Shown: positions 29,880 through 38,176, counted from the first letter of the stretch. The stretch is DNA of 64,000 nt from Solimonas marina (GCF_012241385.1 NZ_JAAVXB010000007.1:62001-126000), one strand, 5' to 3'. The notes: generated from the letters alone by a model not told the origin. Program-made: numbers and translations.

Positions 29880-30266
29880 TCAGGCGCTCAGCGCCTGGAC
29901 CGGAATCGTGTTGGCGGTACGCAGGACGCGATTCTGCTCGTCGAGGTAGACCAGGCGCGGCTTGTAGACACGCGCCGCAGCGGCGTCCATCGACGAGAAG
30001 GCGCAGATGATCACGCGATCACCGACACCCGCCTTGTGCGCCGCCGCGCCGTTCACCGAAATGATGCCCGAGCCCGGCTCGGCGGTGATGGCGTACGTGG
30101 TGAAGCGCTGGCCGTTGGTGATGTTGTAAATCTGGATCTGCTCGAACTCGAGAATGCCGGCCAGTTCGAGGAGCTTCGAATCAATGGCGCAGGAGCCGTC
30201 GTAATCGAGTTCGGCGTGGGTCACACAAGCACGATGCAGCTTGCATTTCAGCATGTGCAATTGCAT
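29880..30266 (-). CDS. panD: Aspartate 1-decarboxylase (proenzyme)
   Basis: PanD makes beta-alanine for pantothenate. It has 128 residues (E. coli 126). The self-cleavage site is Gly24-Ser25 in YDGSCAID, which produces the pyruvoyl cofactor on Ser25. [11 protein letters not shown] and [16 protein letters not shown] are conserved. AAGAGG stands seven bases before the ATG. It does not directly follow panC: a 157-base region with a tandem hairpin leader separates them, so panD appears to have its own transcript. Confidence 0.97.
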   Translation of the reverse strand: MQLHMLKCKLHRACVTHAELDYDGSCAIDSKLLELAGILEFEQIQIYNITNGQRFTTYAITAEPGSGIISVNGAAAHKAGVGDRVIICAFSSMDAAAARVYKPRLVYLDEQNRVLRTANTIPVQALSA

Positions 30267-30296
30267 GGAGATGCCTCTTGGAATTTCTCGAATCGG

Positions 30297-30370
30297 GCGC
30301 GGCCCACTAAGACATACGCGCGTCGACTCTCAGGTCGTATAAGGCGGGTGGCCCACTAAGACATACACCC
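30297..30370 (-). ncRNA. Tandem pan-leader hairpins upstream of panD (candidate cis-regulatory RNA)
   Basis: There are two 25-nt hairpins on the panD mRNA strand. In transcript order, copy 1 is 30370-30346 (stem GGGUG/CACCC) and copy 2 is 30321-30297 (stem GCGCG/CGCGC). Both enclose the same 15-nt core UAUGUCUUAGUGGGC. The core can form a 5' UAU bulge, then GUC pairing with GGC, then a small loop. The copies are offset by 49 nt. A weak -10-like TAAACT lies about 30 bases upstream of copy 1. The same arrangement occurs before panB. Stem sequences differ while pairing is kept, which supports an RNA structure. Confidence 0.75.
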
Positions 30371-30423
30371 GGTGCCCGGAACCCTCCGGGAAAGATTGCA
30401 GTTTAGCCGATTTCAGCAGCCGA

Positions 30424-31275
30424 TCAAAGCGCTGTCGACACTGCAATATTGTCGATCAGCCGCGTTTTTCCGAGAAATGCCGCCAAAAGGATTCTAAATT
30501 CGCTGTCATCGATTGCCGGTTCCGACAAGTCGGGGCGACGCACGACCAGATACTGCGGCGCAAAACCCCGATCGCGCAAGCGCTCGATCTGTGCGTCGCA
30601 CAAGGCCGTGTAATCGCGGCGCCCGCCGCGCAGGCCATCGGCGACGGCCTGCAGCGCCGCGTAGGCCTGCAGCGCCCGCGTGCGCTCGTCGCCCGCCAGA
30701 TACTGGTTGCGCGACGACATCGCCAGGCCGCCGTCCTCGCGTTCGGTCGGCACACCGGCGATTTCGATCGGCATATGCAGATCGCCGACCATTTGCCGAA
30801 TCACCAGCAGCTGCTGGTAATCCTTCTCGCCGAACAGCGCAACGTCCGGCATCACGATGTTGAGCAGCAGGCTGACCACCGTTGCCACCCCGTCGAAATG
30901 GCCGGGCCGGCATTCGCCTTCCAGAACATCGGCGTAGCGCGGCACGCTGACGACCGTGAAGCCGTCGCGGCCATGCGGATACATCTCGGCGACGCTCGGT
31001 GCGAACAACAGATCGCAGCCGGCGCCGGCCAGCTTCTCGGCATCGTCCGCCAGCGTGCGCGGATACCGGTCAAAGTCCTCGTTCGGCCCGAACTGCAGCG
31101 GATTGACGAAAACGCTGGCGACCACGCGCTGCGCCCGCGCCCGCCCGGCTTCGACCAGACGCAAGTGACCGCGGTGCAGATTGCCCATGGTCGGCGTCAG
31201 CGCGATGCGATCGCCGGCGGCGCGCCACTGCGCGAGCTGCGCGCGCAGCTCGGCGATCGTATGAATCGTCTTCAT
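30424..31275 (-). CDS. panC: Pantothenate synthetase
   Basis: PanC ligates pantoate and beta-alanine using ATP. It has 283 residues (E. coli 283). The HIGH-like motif is in PTMGNLHRGHLRL, and VFVNPLQFGPNEDFDRYPR, GEKDYQQLLVIRQM and the KMSKS-like AMSSRNQYL are present. It starts 14 bases after panB, so the two form one transcript. Confidence 0.97.
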   Translation of the reverse strand: MKTIHTIAELRAQLAQWRAAGDRIALTPTMGNLHRGHLRLVEAGRARAQRVVASVFVNPLQFGPNEDFDRYPRTLADDAEKLAGAGCDLLFAPSVAEMYPHGRDGFTVVSVPRYADVLEGECRPGHFDGVATVVSLLLNIVMPDVALFGEKDYQQLLVIRQMVGDLHMPIEIAGVPTEREDGGLAMSSRNQYLAGDERTRALQAYAALQAVADGLRGGRRDYTALCDAQIERLRDRGFAPQYLVVRRPDLSEPAIDDSEFRILLAAFLGKTRLIDNIAVSTAL

Positions 31276-31289
31276 CTTGCGGGTCCGCG

Positions 31290-32225
31290 CTACTTCTTCT
31301 TGGCTGGCTTCTTGGCTGGATTCTTGACCGGCTGCTGGCGTCGTGCCGGCGCAACGCCCGGCAGCGCCGTCTTCGGCGCAGCGGCGACGGCCTTGTTCGC
31401 CACGGCGTCGGCGAAGCAATGCTCGGGCGCCGGATAAGCGCCGGATTTCACCTCGTCGACGTAGGCACGGATCGCCGCTTCGATATCCGGCGCGCCGGCC
31501 ATGTAGTTCTTCACGAAGCGTGGCTTGTGGCCGATCGTCACCATCGGCGAAATATTGAGGATGTCCTGCAGCACCAGGATCTGGCCGTCGGTCTCGGCGC
31601 CGGCACCGATGCCGATCACCGGCACCGGCGATTGCTCGGTGATGCGTCGCCCCAGCGACGCCGGCACGCACTCGACGAGCAGCAGGTCGGCGCCGGCATC
31701 GGCCAGGACCCTGGCGTCGTGCAACATCGCCTCGGCCGCTTCGTCCTCGCGCCCCTGCACCTTGAAGTTGCCGAGTTTGTGCACGAACTGCGGCTGCAGA
31801 CCGAGATGCGCGCAAACCGGCACGCCGCGCGTCGCCAGGTACTCGACGATGCTGGCCTGCTCGCGGCCGCCTTCGAGCTTGACCATCTTCGCGCCACCCT
31901 CCTGCATCAGGCGCTGCGACGAATCGAGCGCGCGCTCCAGCGTCGCGTACGACAGGAACGGCAGGTCGGCAACCAGAAAGGCGCGCTTGAGAAACGGCGC
32001 CACGCAGCGGCTGTGATAGACGATGTGATCGACCGTCACCGGCGTGGTCGTGGTCCCGCCCTGCATGACCATGCCCAGCGAATCACCGATGAGGACCAGA
32101 TCGACGCCGGCACGATCTTCGAGCAATGCAAAGCTCGCGTCATAGCAGGTCAGGCTGGCGATTTTCTCGCCGGCGGCACGCATGCGGCGCAGCTCGGCGA
32201 CGTTGACCGATTTCAAGATATCCAT
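31290..32225 (-). CDS. panB: 3-methyl-2-oxobutanoate hydroxymethyltransferase with a basic C-terminal tail
   Basis: PanB makes ketopantoate from ketoisovalerate and methylene-tetrahydrofolate. It has 311 residues, against about 264 in E. coli. The core is ordinary: LTCYDASFALLEDRAGVDLVLIGDSLGMV, the Mg-binding residues and GIGAGAETDGQ are present. It normally ends near PAPEHCF; here about 40 extra residues follow, rich in Ala, Pro and Lys and ending NPAKKPAKKK. The ATG at 32225 is supported by the family N-terminus. It is first in panB-panC and preceded by a promoter and a tandem hairpin leader. Confidence 0.96.
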   Translation of the reverse strand: MDILKSVNVAELRRMRAAGEKIASLTCYDASFALLEDRAGVDLVLIGDSLGMVMQGGTTTTPVTVDHIVYHSRCVAPFLKRAFLVADLPFLSYATLERALDSSQRLMQEGGAKMVKLEGGREQASIVEYLATRGVPVCAHLGLQPQFVHKLGNFKVQGREDEAAEAMLHDARVLADAGADLLLVECVPASLGRRITEQSPVPVIGIGAGAETDGQILVLQDILNISPMVTIGHKPRFVKNYMAGAPDIEAAIRAYVDEVKSGAYPAPEHCFADAVANKAVAAAPKTALPGVAPARRQQPVKNPAKKPAKKK

Positions 32226-32305
32226 GAAGAACTCCCGGAAAAGACCGCGACGGTCGGCCATGGCAATGGCGGCTCGGGATGCACGCGCGGGTCTTTCGAT
32301 AGGGA

Positions 32306-32384
32306 AACGCCGGCGGCCCACCAAGACATACGCGCGACGTTTACAACGGCAGATCGAACGGGTGGCCCACTAAGGCAGACACCC
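32306..32384 (-). ncRNA. Tandem pan-leader hairpins upstream of panB (candidate cis-regulatory RNA)
   Basis: In transcript order, copy 1 (32384-32360) has stem GGGUG/CACCC around the core UCUGCCUUAGUGGGC. Copy 2 (core 32330-32316) has the core UAUGUCUUGGUGGGC, closed by GCG/CGC and an outer AACG/CGUU. Relative to the panD leader, the inner pair U-G becomes C-G in copy 1, which keeps pairing. The offset between copies is 49 nt, identical to the panD leader, although the 24-nt spacers are unrelated. The hairpins lie about 28 nt after the predicted transcript start and about 85 nt before the panB ATG. Confidence 0.75.
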
Positions 32385-32418
32385 ACGGGCAGGCGAACGG
32401 CCTGCTCAGGTGCGGCGC

Positions 32419-32446
32419 AGTGTAGCCGTTCCGGCGTGACGGTCAA
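32419..32446 (-). promoter_or_regulatory. Candidate sigma-70 promoter of panBC
   Basis: On the minus strand TTGACC (32446-32441), 16 bases, TACACT (32424-32419). It overlaps the last codons of folK, so panB has its own start and a leader of nearly 190 nt containing the tandem hairpins. Confidence 0.7.
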
Positions 32447-32928
32447 CCACGGGCCGACCAAGCCCAGAGTCCGTCGCGGCCGATCGCGCGGGCACGCTCG
32501 GCAACCGCGCCAATTCCTGGCACGACCAGGTCCGGGGCGATGTCGGCCAACGGCACCAGCACGAAATTGCGCTCGGCGATGCCGGGGTGCGGCAGGCGCA
32601 GCCGCTCATCGTCGGAGCGCTCGCCCTCGACGTGCAGCAGATCCAGGTCGAGGGTGCGCGGCCCCCATTTGCGGTCGCGGACGCGGCCGGCATCGCGCTC
32701 GATCCCGAGCAGCGCCGGCATCAGCTCGGCCGGCGCCAGCTCCGTGTCGAGGCAGCAGACCGCGTTGCAGAAATCGGGCTGATCACCCGGCCCCATCGGC
32801 ACGCTGCGGTAGAACGGCGACACCATGACGATGCGGCCCAGCCCGGCCAGGCGTTCCAGCGCCCAGCGCAGCCGAGCGGCAGGATCTTCGAGATTGCCGC
32901 CGAGGCCGATGTAGGCGCGGCGCGTCAC
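32443..32928 (-). CDS. folK: 2-amino-4-hydroxy-6-hydroxymethyldihydropteridine diphosphokinase
   Basis: FolK transfers pyrophosphate to the pterin in folate synthesis. It has 161 residues (E. coli 159). The start YIGLGGNLEDPAARLRWAL and the signature RKWGPRTLDLDLL are diagnostic; HPGIAERNFVLVPLADIAP is conserved. The start is a GTG overlapping the pcnB stop (GTGA). The order pcnB-folK-panB-panC is common in gammaproteobacteria. Confidence 0.95.
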   Translation of the reverse strand: MTRRAYIGLGGNLEDPAARLRWALERLAGLGRIVMVSPFYRSVPMGPGDQPDFCNAVCCLDTELAPAELMPALLGIERDAGRVRDRKWGPRTLDLDLLHVEGERSDDERLRLPHPGIAERNFVLVPLADIAPDLVVPGIGAVAERARAIGRDGLWAWSARG

Positions 32929-34277
32929 GCGCCCGGCGGCGACGGCTGATCTCCGCCAGGACGACGCCGACCACGACCGCCTCGGCGGCGGCGGCGCTTG
33001 CGCGGCGCGCCGGGCTCGGCCTCGTCGGGCCGCGTCGGCTTCAGCGGCGGCAGCCCCTCGCCCTGCTGGGCTTCGGTCCACCAATCGGCCAGTTCCTGCG
33101 CCACCTCGCCACTGTGCGCGCGCAGCAGCAGGAAGTCATAGGCGGCGCGGAAACGCGGGTGCGTCAGCAGGCGCTGCGCGCGGCCACCGCGGCGCATCTC
33201 GAAGCGCGGCTGCAGCGCCCAGATCTCGCGCATCGGCACCGAGAAGCGCTTGGGAATCATGATGTACTTCAGCGCCTGCGCCAGCACCTCGTCGGACGCC
33301 TGGGCGATGGCGACGTTGATCTGCGCATCGTCTCCATCGCACAACTTGACGATCCGACGCGCGACCGCGGGCCACAGCAACGCGGCGTACAAAAAGGCCG
33401 GGCTGACCGTCTGCTCGGCGGCAATGCGCTCGGCGGTGTTGCCCAAAGCCCGCTCGACGAAGGCATGCATCTGCGGGTTGTCGAAGGCCGCGTCGGTATG
33501 CGGCAACAGCTGCGCCAAGAGGCCGTATTCACGCAGGCCGTGCAGGTTGGCCACCGCGTCGCGGCATTGCAGCAGCTTGACCACCTCGTCGAACAGGCGC
33601 GCCGGCGGAATCTCGCGCAACAGCGGCGCCAGCTTGCGCAACGGCGCGGCGGTACCCTTCTCGATGCGGAAACGCAGTTTGTTGGCGATGCGCACTGCGC
33701 GCAGCATGCGCACCGGGTCTTCGCGATAGCGCAGCTCCGGATCACCGATCAGGCGGATCACGCCGGCCTTGATGTCCTCCAGCCCGCCGGCAAAATCGAC
33801 GATCGAGAAGTCGCGGATGTCGTAATACATCGCGTTGACCGTGAAGTCGCGACGAAACGCGTCGGTCTCGACCGTACCGTACTCATTGTCGGACAAAATG
33901 CGGCCGGTCTCGTCACGTTCGTGACTGTCGGTAATCGGCCCGCGGAAGGTCGTGACCTCGCTGATCTCGTCGCCGAAGCGCACGTGTGCGATCAGGAAGC
34001 GGCGCCCGACCAGCCGGCACGAGCGGAAAATCCGCCGGACCTCCTCGGGTCGCGCGTTCGTCGCGATGTCGAAATCCTTGGGCTCCATGCCGGCCAGCAG
34101 GTCGCGTACGCCCCCGCCAACGACATAGGCCTCGAAGCCCGCATCCTTCAGGCCGTAGAGCACCTTCAGCGTGCCGCTCGGAAACTGCGAGCGCGAGATC
34201 GGATGCTCGGCGCGCGGCACCCGTTTAATGACGGGTATTTTTCTGTTGCGCGGAAACAGAGTCTTGAGCCAATTCAT
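32925..34277 (-). CDS. pcnB: Poly(A) polymerase I
   Basis: PcnB adds poly(A) tails to RNA 3' ends and promotes decay. It has 450 residues. The nucleotidyltransferase core has VVGGGVRDLLAG and the catalytic PKDFDIATNARPEEV. RRDFTVNAMYYDI and YREDPVRMLRAVR belong to the tRNA nucleotidyltransferase/PcnB superfamily, and the size plus the Arg-rich tail RKRRRRRGGRGRRR fit PcnB rather than the CCA enzyme. The ATG at 34277 lies beside a palindrome that also holds the -10 of tRNA-Glu. Confidence 0.94.
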   Translation of the reverse strand: MNWLKTLFPRNRKIPVIKRVPRAEHPISRSQFPSGTLKVLYGLKDAGFEAYVVGGGVRDLLAGMEPKDFDIATNARPEEVRRIFRSCRLVGRRFLIAHVRFGDEISEVTTFRGPITDSHERDETGRILSDNEYGTVETDAFRRDFTVNAMYYDIRDFSIVDFAGGLEDIKAGVIRLIGDPELRYREDPVRMLRAVRIANKLRFRIEKGTAAPLRKLAPLLREIPPARLFDEVVKLLQCRDAVANLHGLREYGLLAQLLPHTDAAFDNPQMHAFVERALGNTAERIAAEQTVSPAFLYAALLWPAVARRIVKLCDGDDAQINVAIAQASDEVLAQALKYIMIPKRFSVPMREIWALQPRFEMRRGGRAQRLLTHPRFRAAYDFLLLRAHSGEVAQELADWWTEAQQGEGLPPLKPTRPDEAEPGAPRKRRRRRGGRGRRRPGGDQPSPPGA

Positions 34278-34299
34278 GGGCCGCGTATAATACGCGGCC
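34264..34299. promoter_or_regulatory. Divergent pcnB / tRNA-Glu promoter in a 21-bp palindrome
   Basis: A palindrome with 10-bp arms GGCCGCGTAT and ATACGCGGCC around a central A spans 34279-34299. On plus it contains TATAAT (34286-34291), with TTGAGC 16 bases upstream (34264-34269, inside pcnB), and fits the tRNA promoter. On minus it reads TATTAT and could serve pcnB with almost no leader. Confidence 0.65.
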
Positions 34300-34329
34300 T
34301 CTTGTGCCACCAAAAGCACGAGTGATAAA

Positions 34330-34405
34330 GCTCCTATCGTCTAGAGGCCTAGGACGGAGCCCTCTCAAGGCTTAAACCCCGGTTCGAATCCGGGTAGGAG
34401 CGCCA
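34330..34405 (+). tRNA. tRNA-Glu (anticodon CTC)
   Basis: This is a 76-base cloverleaf. The acceptor stem is GCTCCTA/TAGGAGC. The anticodon stem GAGCC/GGCTT carries the loop CTCTCAA (anticodon CTC), the T arm has GGTTCGAATCC, and CCA is encoded. The D arm CGTCTAGAGGCCTAGGACG is typical of tRNA-Glu. Confidence 0.95.
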
Positions 34406-34413
34406 AACAAGCA

Positions 34414-34445
34414 AGGCACCCGGCGTCGCGCCGGGTGCCTTTTTT
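34414..34445 (+). terminator. Rho-independent terminator after tRNA-Glu
   Basis: AGGCACCCGGC-GTCGC-GCCGGGTGCCT followed by six T. It stands eight bases after the CCA end. Confidence 0.92.
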
Positions 34446-34468
34446 GTTGTTTTTGCGCTGTATCGGGC

Positions 34469-34990
34469 TCAACGCGGCGGGCGGTCGCCGCCCTTGGGCA
34501 TCACCTCGCCGAGCACCGCCATCGGCTCCTTGCCGGCGGTCGAGGCCACCGACGCCAGCGTCATGTCGGCCGAATCGACGCTGTAGCCGCGATCGCGCAA
34601 GGTCGCCAGCAGCGCGTCCGGCGTCGTCTTCAGCACCGGCGCCAGCGCCGACAGCGGCGCCTGCGTCAGCAGGCCTGCGGCCCGAAAAGCGGGATTGCCG
34701 CCACGCTTGCCGCCACCATTTCCGGACGACATCGCGAACGGCACCGCCACCACCACCGACAGCAGCAACGGAATCAGCAGCGTGCGACGGCGCAGGTAGC
34801 CGACCAGTGAATTCCAGTTCTTCCAGACGTGGAATGCGAACGGCAGCAGCAGCACCATGCTCAGCCATTCGTGCATCGAGTGGAACCAGCCGCCCTGCCA
34901 ATGGAAGAACAGTGCGACGCCGGAAATGGTGGAGACGGCAAACAAGCCGGTCGTCAGCGGCGTCGCATAGCGATGGATGAACGATTTCAA
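34469..34990 (-). CDS. DUF4405-type membrane protein
   Basis: This is a 173-residue membrane protein with three hydrophobic helices in the first 90 residues. The region HSMHEWLSMVLLLPFAFHVWKNWNSL resembles DUF4405 proteins, whose helix-borne histidines suggest cytochrome b-like heme binding; this is an inference. The C-terminal part (about 110-173) is soluble. The best start is a TTG at 34990 with AGGA nine bases upstream; no suitable ATG exists. It is monocistronic, converging on the tRNA terminator. Confidence 0.72.
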   Translation of the reverse strand: MKSFIHRYATPLTTGLFAVSTISGVALFFHWQGGWFHSMHEWLSMVLLLPFAFHVWKNWNSLVGYLRRRTLLIPLLLSVVVAVPFAMSSGNGGGKRGGNPAFRAAGLLTQAPLSALAPVLKTTPDALLATLRDRGYSVDSADMTLASVASTAGKEPMAVLGEVMPKGGDRPPR

Positions 34991-35137
34991 GGTCAGTGAT
35001 CCTGGCAAAAGTCGAGATTCAGCCGACGACGGCCAGCAGCCGGGCACCGAACAGAGCCCCCAAGCCGTCGTGCGGCCCGCATTCTAAGCAGGCTTTTCGT
35101 AACGAAACGTCAGGGGTCTCGTTGTATATTCACTTAT

Positions 35138-35695
35138 ATGACGAATCGATCCCGCCGCCGCCCCCTCACGCCGCTGATCCTGGCCCGCATTGCCGCCTTG
35201 ATACTGGGCCTGGCAACGATCGGCGCACACGCCGCAGCCGCTTGTGGCAATTTCAAATGGAACGTCGAGCACGAACTCACGCTGTTCGCCGGCGCGCCGC
35301 ACGTGTTGAAGGCCGCCACGCGCGCCGCCGATGCGCCCGAGCTCAGGCCCGGCACGCTGTACGCGCTGCAGCTGGCACCGCAGGAGCAGGTGCAGTTCCC
35401 CCACGCGCCTAGCAAGCGCATGCTGACCGATGGCGCCTACGGCGGCCTGGTGCACTTCAAGGTGCCGACCGCCGGGCGCTATCGTATCGCGATCGACAGC
35501 CCATTCTGGATCGACGTCGTCGACGGCGGGAAAGCCGTGTCGTCCATCGATTTCGGCGGCGACCCCAGCTGCAATGCGCCACGCAAGATCGTGATTTACG
35601 CCCTGCCGGCCGGAGACGATCTGACTCTGCAACTCAGCGCCGGCACCACCTCGACCTTGCGCATCACGATCACTCCCGATCCCACCCAACCATGA
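35138..35695 (+). CDS. Exported protein coupled to a di-heme oxidoreductase
   Basis: This is a 185-residue exported protein with a basic N-terminus and a signal helix ending near AHAAAA. The mature part holds two cysteines (ACGNFKWN and DPSCNAP) that may form a disulfide, and alternates like a beta-sandwich. No family is recognised. The downstream di-heme gene starts within its stop codon (ATGA), so the pair is translationally coupled and the proteins probably act together in the periplasm. Confidence 0.78.
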   Translation: MTNRSRRRPLTPLILARIAALILGLATIGAHAAAACGNFKWNVEHELTLFAGAPHVLKAATRAADAPELRPGTLYALQLAPQEQVQFPHAPSKRMLTDGAYGGLVHFKVPTAGRYRIAIDSPFWIDVVDGGKAVSSIDFGGDPSCNAPRKIVIYALPAGDDLTLQLSAGTTSTLRITITPDPTQP

Positions 35696-37014
35696 GGCGC
35701 CGCGGCATTGCCGCGGCGCTGGTCGCTGCCGGTCTGGCAGGTAGCGTCTGGGCGGCCGGCGACGCCACGGCGCAGGTCGCCTTCAAGGACCGCCGCGACC
35801 CGCCAAGCTACCGGCCGCTGACGCCGGACGAACAACAGTCGCGCGATTTCGGCCTGACGATTTTCGATACCACCTGGGTTGCCGCCGGCATCCCACGCGC
35901 CGCGAGGCGCGATGGCGTCGGTCCGCTGTACGCCGCCGCCAGCTGCGATGCCTGCCATAACGACGGCGCGCGTGCCCCCGGCCCGGCGGACGACGGCCGG
36001 CAACCCGCGGGGCTGCTGGTGCAGCTGCGCCGCGCCGGCAGTGACGACACCGGCGATGTGCGCTATGGGCACATCCTGGGCACCCAGGCGATCGATGCCT
36101 GGCGCCCGGAGGCGTCCGTCACCCTGCACTACCGCCTGCGCAACGGCCGCTATGCGGACGGCACGGGCTGGCAATTGCGCGAGCCGCAGTACACGGTAAC
36201 CGGCACCCGTTACGGCCCGCTCGCCGACGACACTGTGATCGCACCACGACTGGCGCCGGCGATCTTCGGCGACGGGCTGCTCGAAGCCGTGCCGATCGAG
36301 ACGCTGCAGGCGCTGGAGCAACAAGAGCGCGGCACGGTCTCCGGTCACATCGCCTGGCGCACTCATGATGGCCGGCGCGTTCCCGGCCGCTTCGGCTGGC
36401 AGGCCGATGCGGTGTCGGTCGCCGATCAGACGACACGTGCGTTCGCGCGCGAGATGGGCCTGACGTCCAGCGCGCAGCCTCACGACGATTGCACGGCAGC
36501 ACAGACCGACTGCCGCACCGCACCGTCCGGCGGTAGCCCGGAAGTCCCGGACGACTTCATCACCAGCGTGCTGATGTTCGAGCAGACTTTGGCGGTTCCA
36601 AACAGCAGCGCGGACAACAAGACGGACGGCGATCCGCGTGGCGCGGCCCTGTTCGAACGCAGCGGCTGCGCCGCATGTCATCCGCCGAGCCTGCCGGTGC
36701 GGGGCATCGACGGACTGACCCAGATCCACCCGTACACCGACCTGCTGGTGCACGACATGGGGCCGGCGCTCGCGGACCGGCGCGTCGATGGCCGACCGGC
36801 GCCGCGCGCTTGGCGCACTGCGCCACTATGGGGACTGGGTTACGCCTTGCACGCGGCCAACCGGCAGCTCGGCCTGCTGCATGACGGCCGCGCCCGTAGC
36901 GTCGCCGAGGCCGTGCTCTGGCACGGCGGGGACGCCGCCGCATCGCGCGCCGCGTTCATGGCCCTGAGCGCCACCGACCGCCGTCGCCTCAGCGACTGGG
37001 TCGGTACGCGCTGA
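35692..37014 (+). CDS. Di-heme oxidoreductase (DHOR/DUF1111 family)
   Basis: This is a periplasmic c-type cytochrome of 440 residues with a signal peptide ending near VWA. Two heme-binding motifs are visible: CDACH at 85-89 and CAACH in GCAACHPPSLP. Family phrases include FERSGCAACH, HPYTDLLVHDMGP and APLWGLG. Such proteins are annotated as thiol oxidoreductases, with substrates unproven. It is coupled to an exported partner gene and converges with rdgC. Confidence 0.88.
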   Translation: MRRRGIAAALVAAGLAGSVWAAGDATAQVAFKDRRDPPSYRPLTPDEQQSRDFGLTIFDTTWVAAGIPRAARRDGVGPLYAAASCDACHNDGARAPGPADDGRQPAGLLVQLRRAGSDDTGDVRYGHILGTQAIDAWRPEASVTLHYRLRNGRYADGTGWQLREPQYTVTGTRYGPLADDTVIAPRLAPAIFGDGLLEAVPIETLQALEQQERGTVSGHIAWRTHDGRRVPGRFGWQADAVSVADQTTRAFAREMGLTSSAQPHDDCTAAQTDCRTAPSGGSPEVPDDFITSVLMFEQTLAVPNSSADNKTDGDPRGAALFERSGCAACHPPSLPVRGIDGLTQIHPYTDLLVHDMGPALADRRVDGRPAPRAWRTAPLWGLGYALHAANRQLGLLHDGRARSVAEAVLWHGGDAAASRAAFMALSATDRRRLSDWVGTR

Positions 37015-37032
37015 CCGCCGCGGCGCTTCGAC

Positions 37033-37944
37033 CTAGGCGGCAGCCTGCTGGCCCTGCTGACCCCCGAGGGCCTGCTCGAGGTCGCCGAGCAGTGCCACCA
37101 GCTCGCCCGACATCAGCGCGAACTCGGCGTCGAACTGTTCTTCCGGGCTTTGCGCCGCGACGTCTTCGCGTGCCTGCTCGATATCTTCGAACTTGAGCTT
37201 CTTGACCTCGAACTTGTCGGTCAGCACGAAGCTGACGCGGTCGTTCCAGCGCAGGCCAACGCGCGTCGCCAGCTTGCCTTCGCTGATGTGCTTGCGAACT
37301 TCTTCGGTGGCCAGCGAATGGCGCAGATAGCGGACGGTTGGCTTGGTCTGGTCATTGCCGCGCAGCTCGCATTCCTGATCGAGCGCGAACGTCCCCGGCG
37401 CGTCGCCGCCCGCCAGCCAGGCGGTCATCGCCGCGCCCGGCGCCTGCGCCAGTTCCGGCAGTTCCAGACTCAGGCCGTCAACGGCGTCGCGCAGCGCTTC
37501 CAGCAATTCCTCGGCACGCGACGGCGATGACGAGTCGACCACCACCCAGCCGCTGCTCGGATCGATCCAGGCGCGCGTACTGCGCCGCCGCGCGAACGCA
37601 CGCGGCATCAACTCGGCGATGACCTGATCCTTGAGATCGCGCAGCTGCTTGCGCCCGGGCTTGAAACCTTGCCGCTGCTCGAGCTCGCCGGCGCGCTCGT
37701 CGACGGTCTGCTTGACCACCGATGACGGCAACAGCTTCTGCTCGACGCCCAGCGCCACCAGCATCTGCCGTCCCTGCGAATACACGAGCTGCGGTCCGGC
37801 ACCCGGCGCCACCCAACCGCGGCTTTCGGGATTGAGGCCCATGCAGGGCTGCAAGGTGTGCTTGGCAAGCTCGGCCTCGAGCGCGCCCGGCGCGAGCGTC
37901 CACTCGCCTGCCAGACGGTAGGTCTGCAGATTCTTGAACCACAT
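37033..37944 (-). CDS. rdgC: Recombination-associated protein RdgC
   Basis: RdgC is a ring-shaped DNA-binding protein that limits RecA activity. It has 303 residues (E. coli 303). MWFKNLQTYRL at the start and AFARRRSTRAWIDPSSGWVVVD are diagnostic. It is monocistronic and divergent from the MHYT gene. Confidence 0.96.
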   Translation of the reverse strand: MWFKNLQTYRLAGEWTLAPGALEAELAKHTLQPCMGLNPESRGWVAPGAGPQLVYSQGRQMLVALGVEQKLLPSSVVKQTVDERAGELEQRQGFKPGRKQLRDLKDQVIAELMPRAFARRRSTRAWIDPSSGWVVVDSSSPSRAEELLEALRDAVDGLSLELPELAQAPGAAMTAWLAGGDAPGTFALDQECELRGNDQTKPTVRYLRHSLATEEVRKHISEGKLATRVGLRWNDRVSFVLTDKFEVKKLKFEDIEQAREDVAAQSPEEQFDAEFALMSGELVALLGDLEQALGGQQGQQAAA

Positions 37945-38176
37945 GGAGAATTAAACCGTTTGTGAGCGACCGCGCGGGTCGCCGTGGGTGATTTCACGCC
38001 GGCCCGGGGGCCGACGAGCCGCAGTGTAGCAACCGGCGCAGCAGATCGGGGTTGTCCCGACCCCTGTCGGGGCCGACGACCGGCGGTCTCAGCCGGAACA
38101 GCGGCGCCCTCCTGCCCCACCATTTCCTGCATTCTGAGCGGGACCCGGAGGGTCGCACCATGCACAGGGGGATTAC
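37945..38176. other. Hairpin-rich divergent region rdgC / MHYT gene
   Basis: There is no gene here. Two clear dyads are visible: GCGACC-GCGCG-GGTCGC at 37967-37983 and CCCGAC-CCCT-GTCGGG at 38056-38071. They may be operators for the divergent genes or leader structure in the MHYT transcript. Confidence 0.5.
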
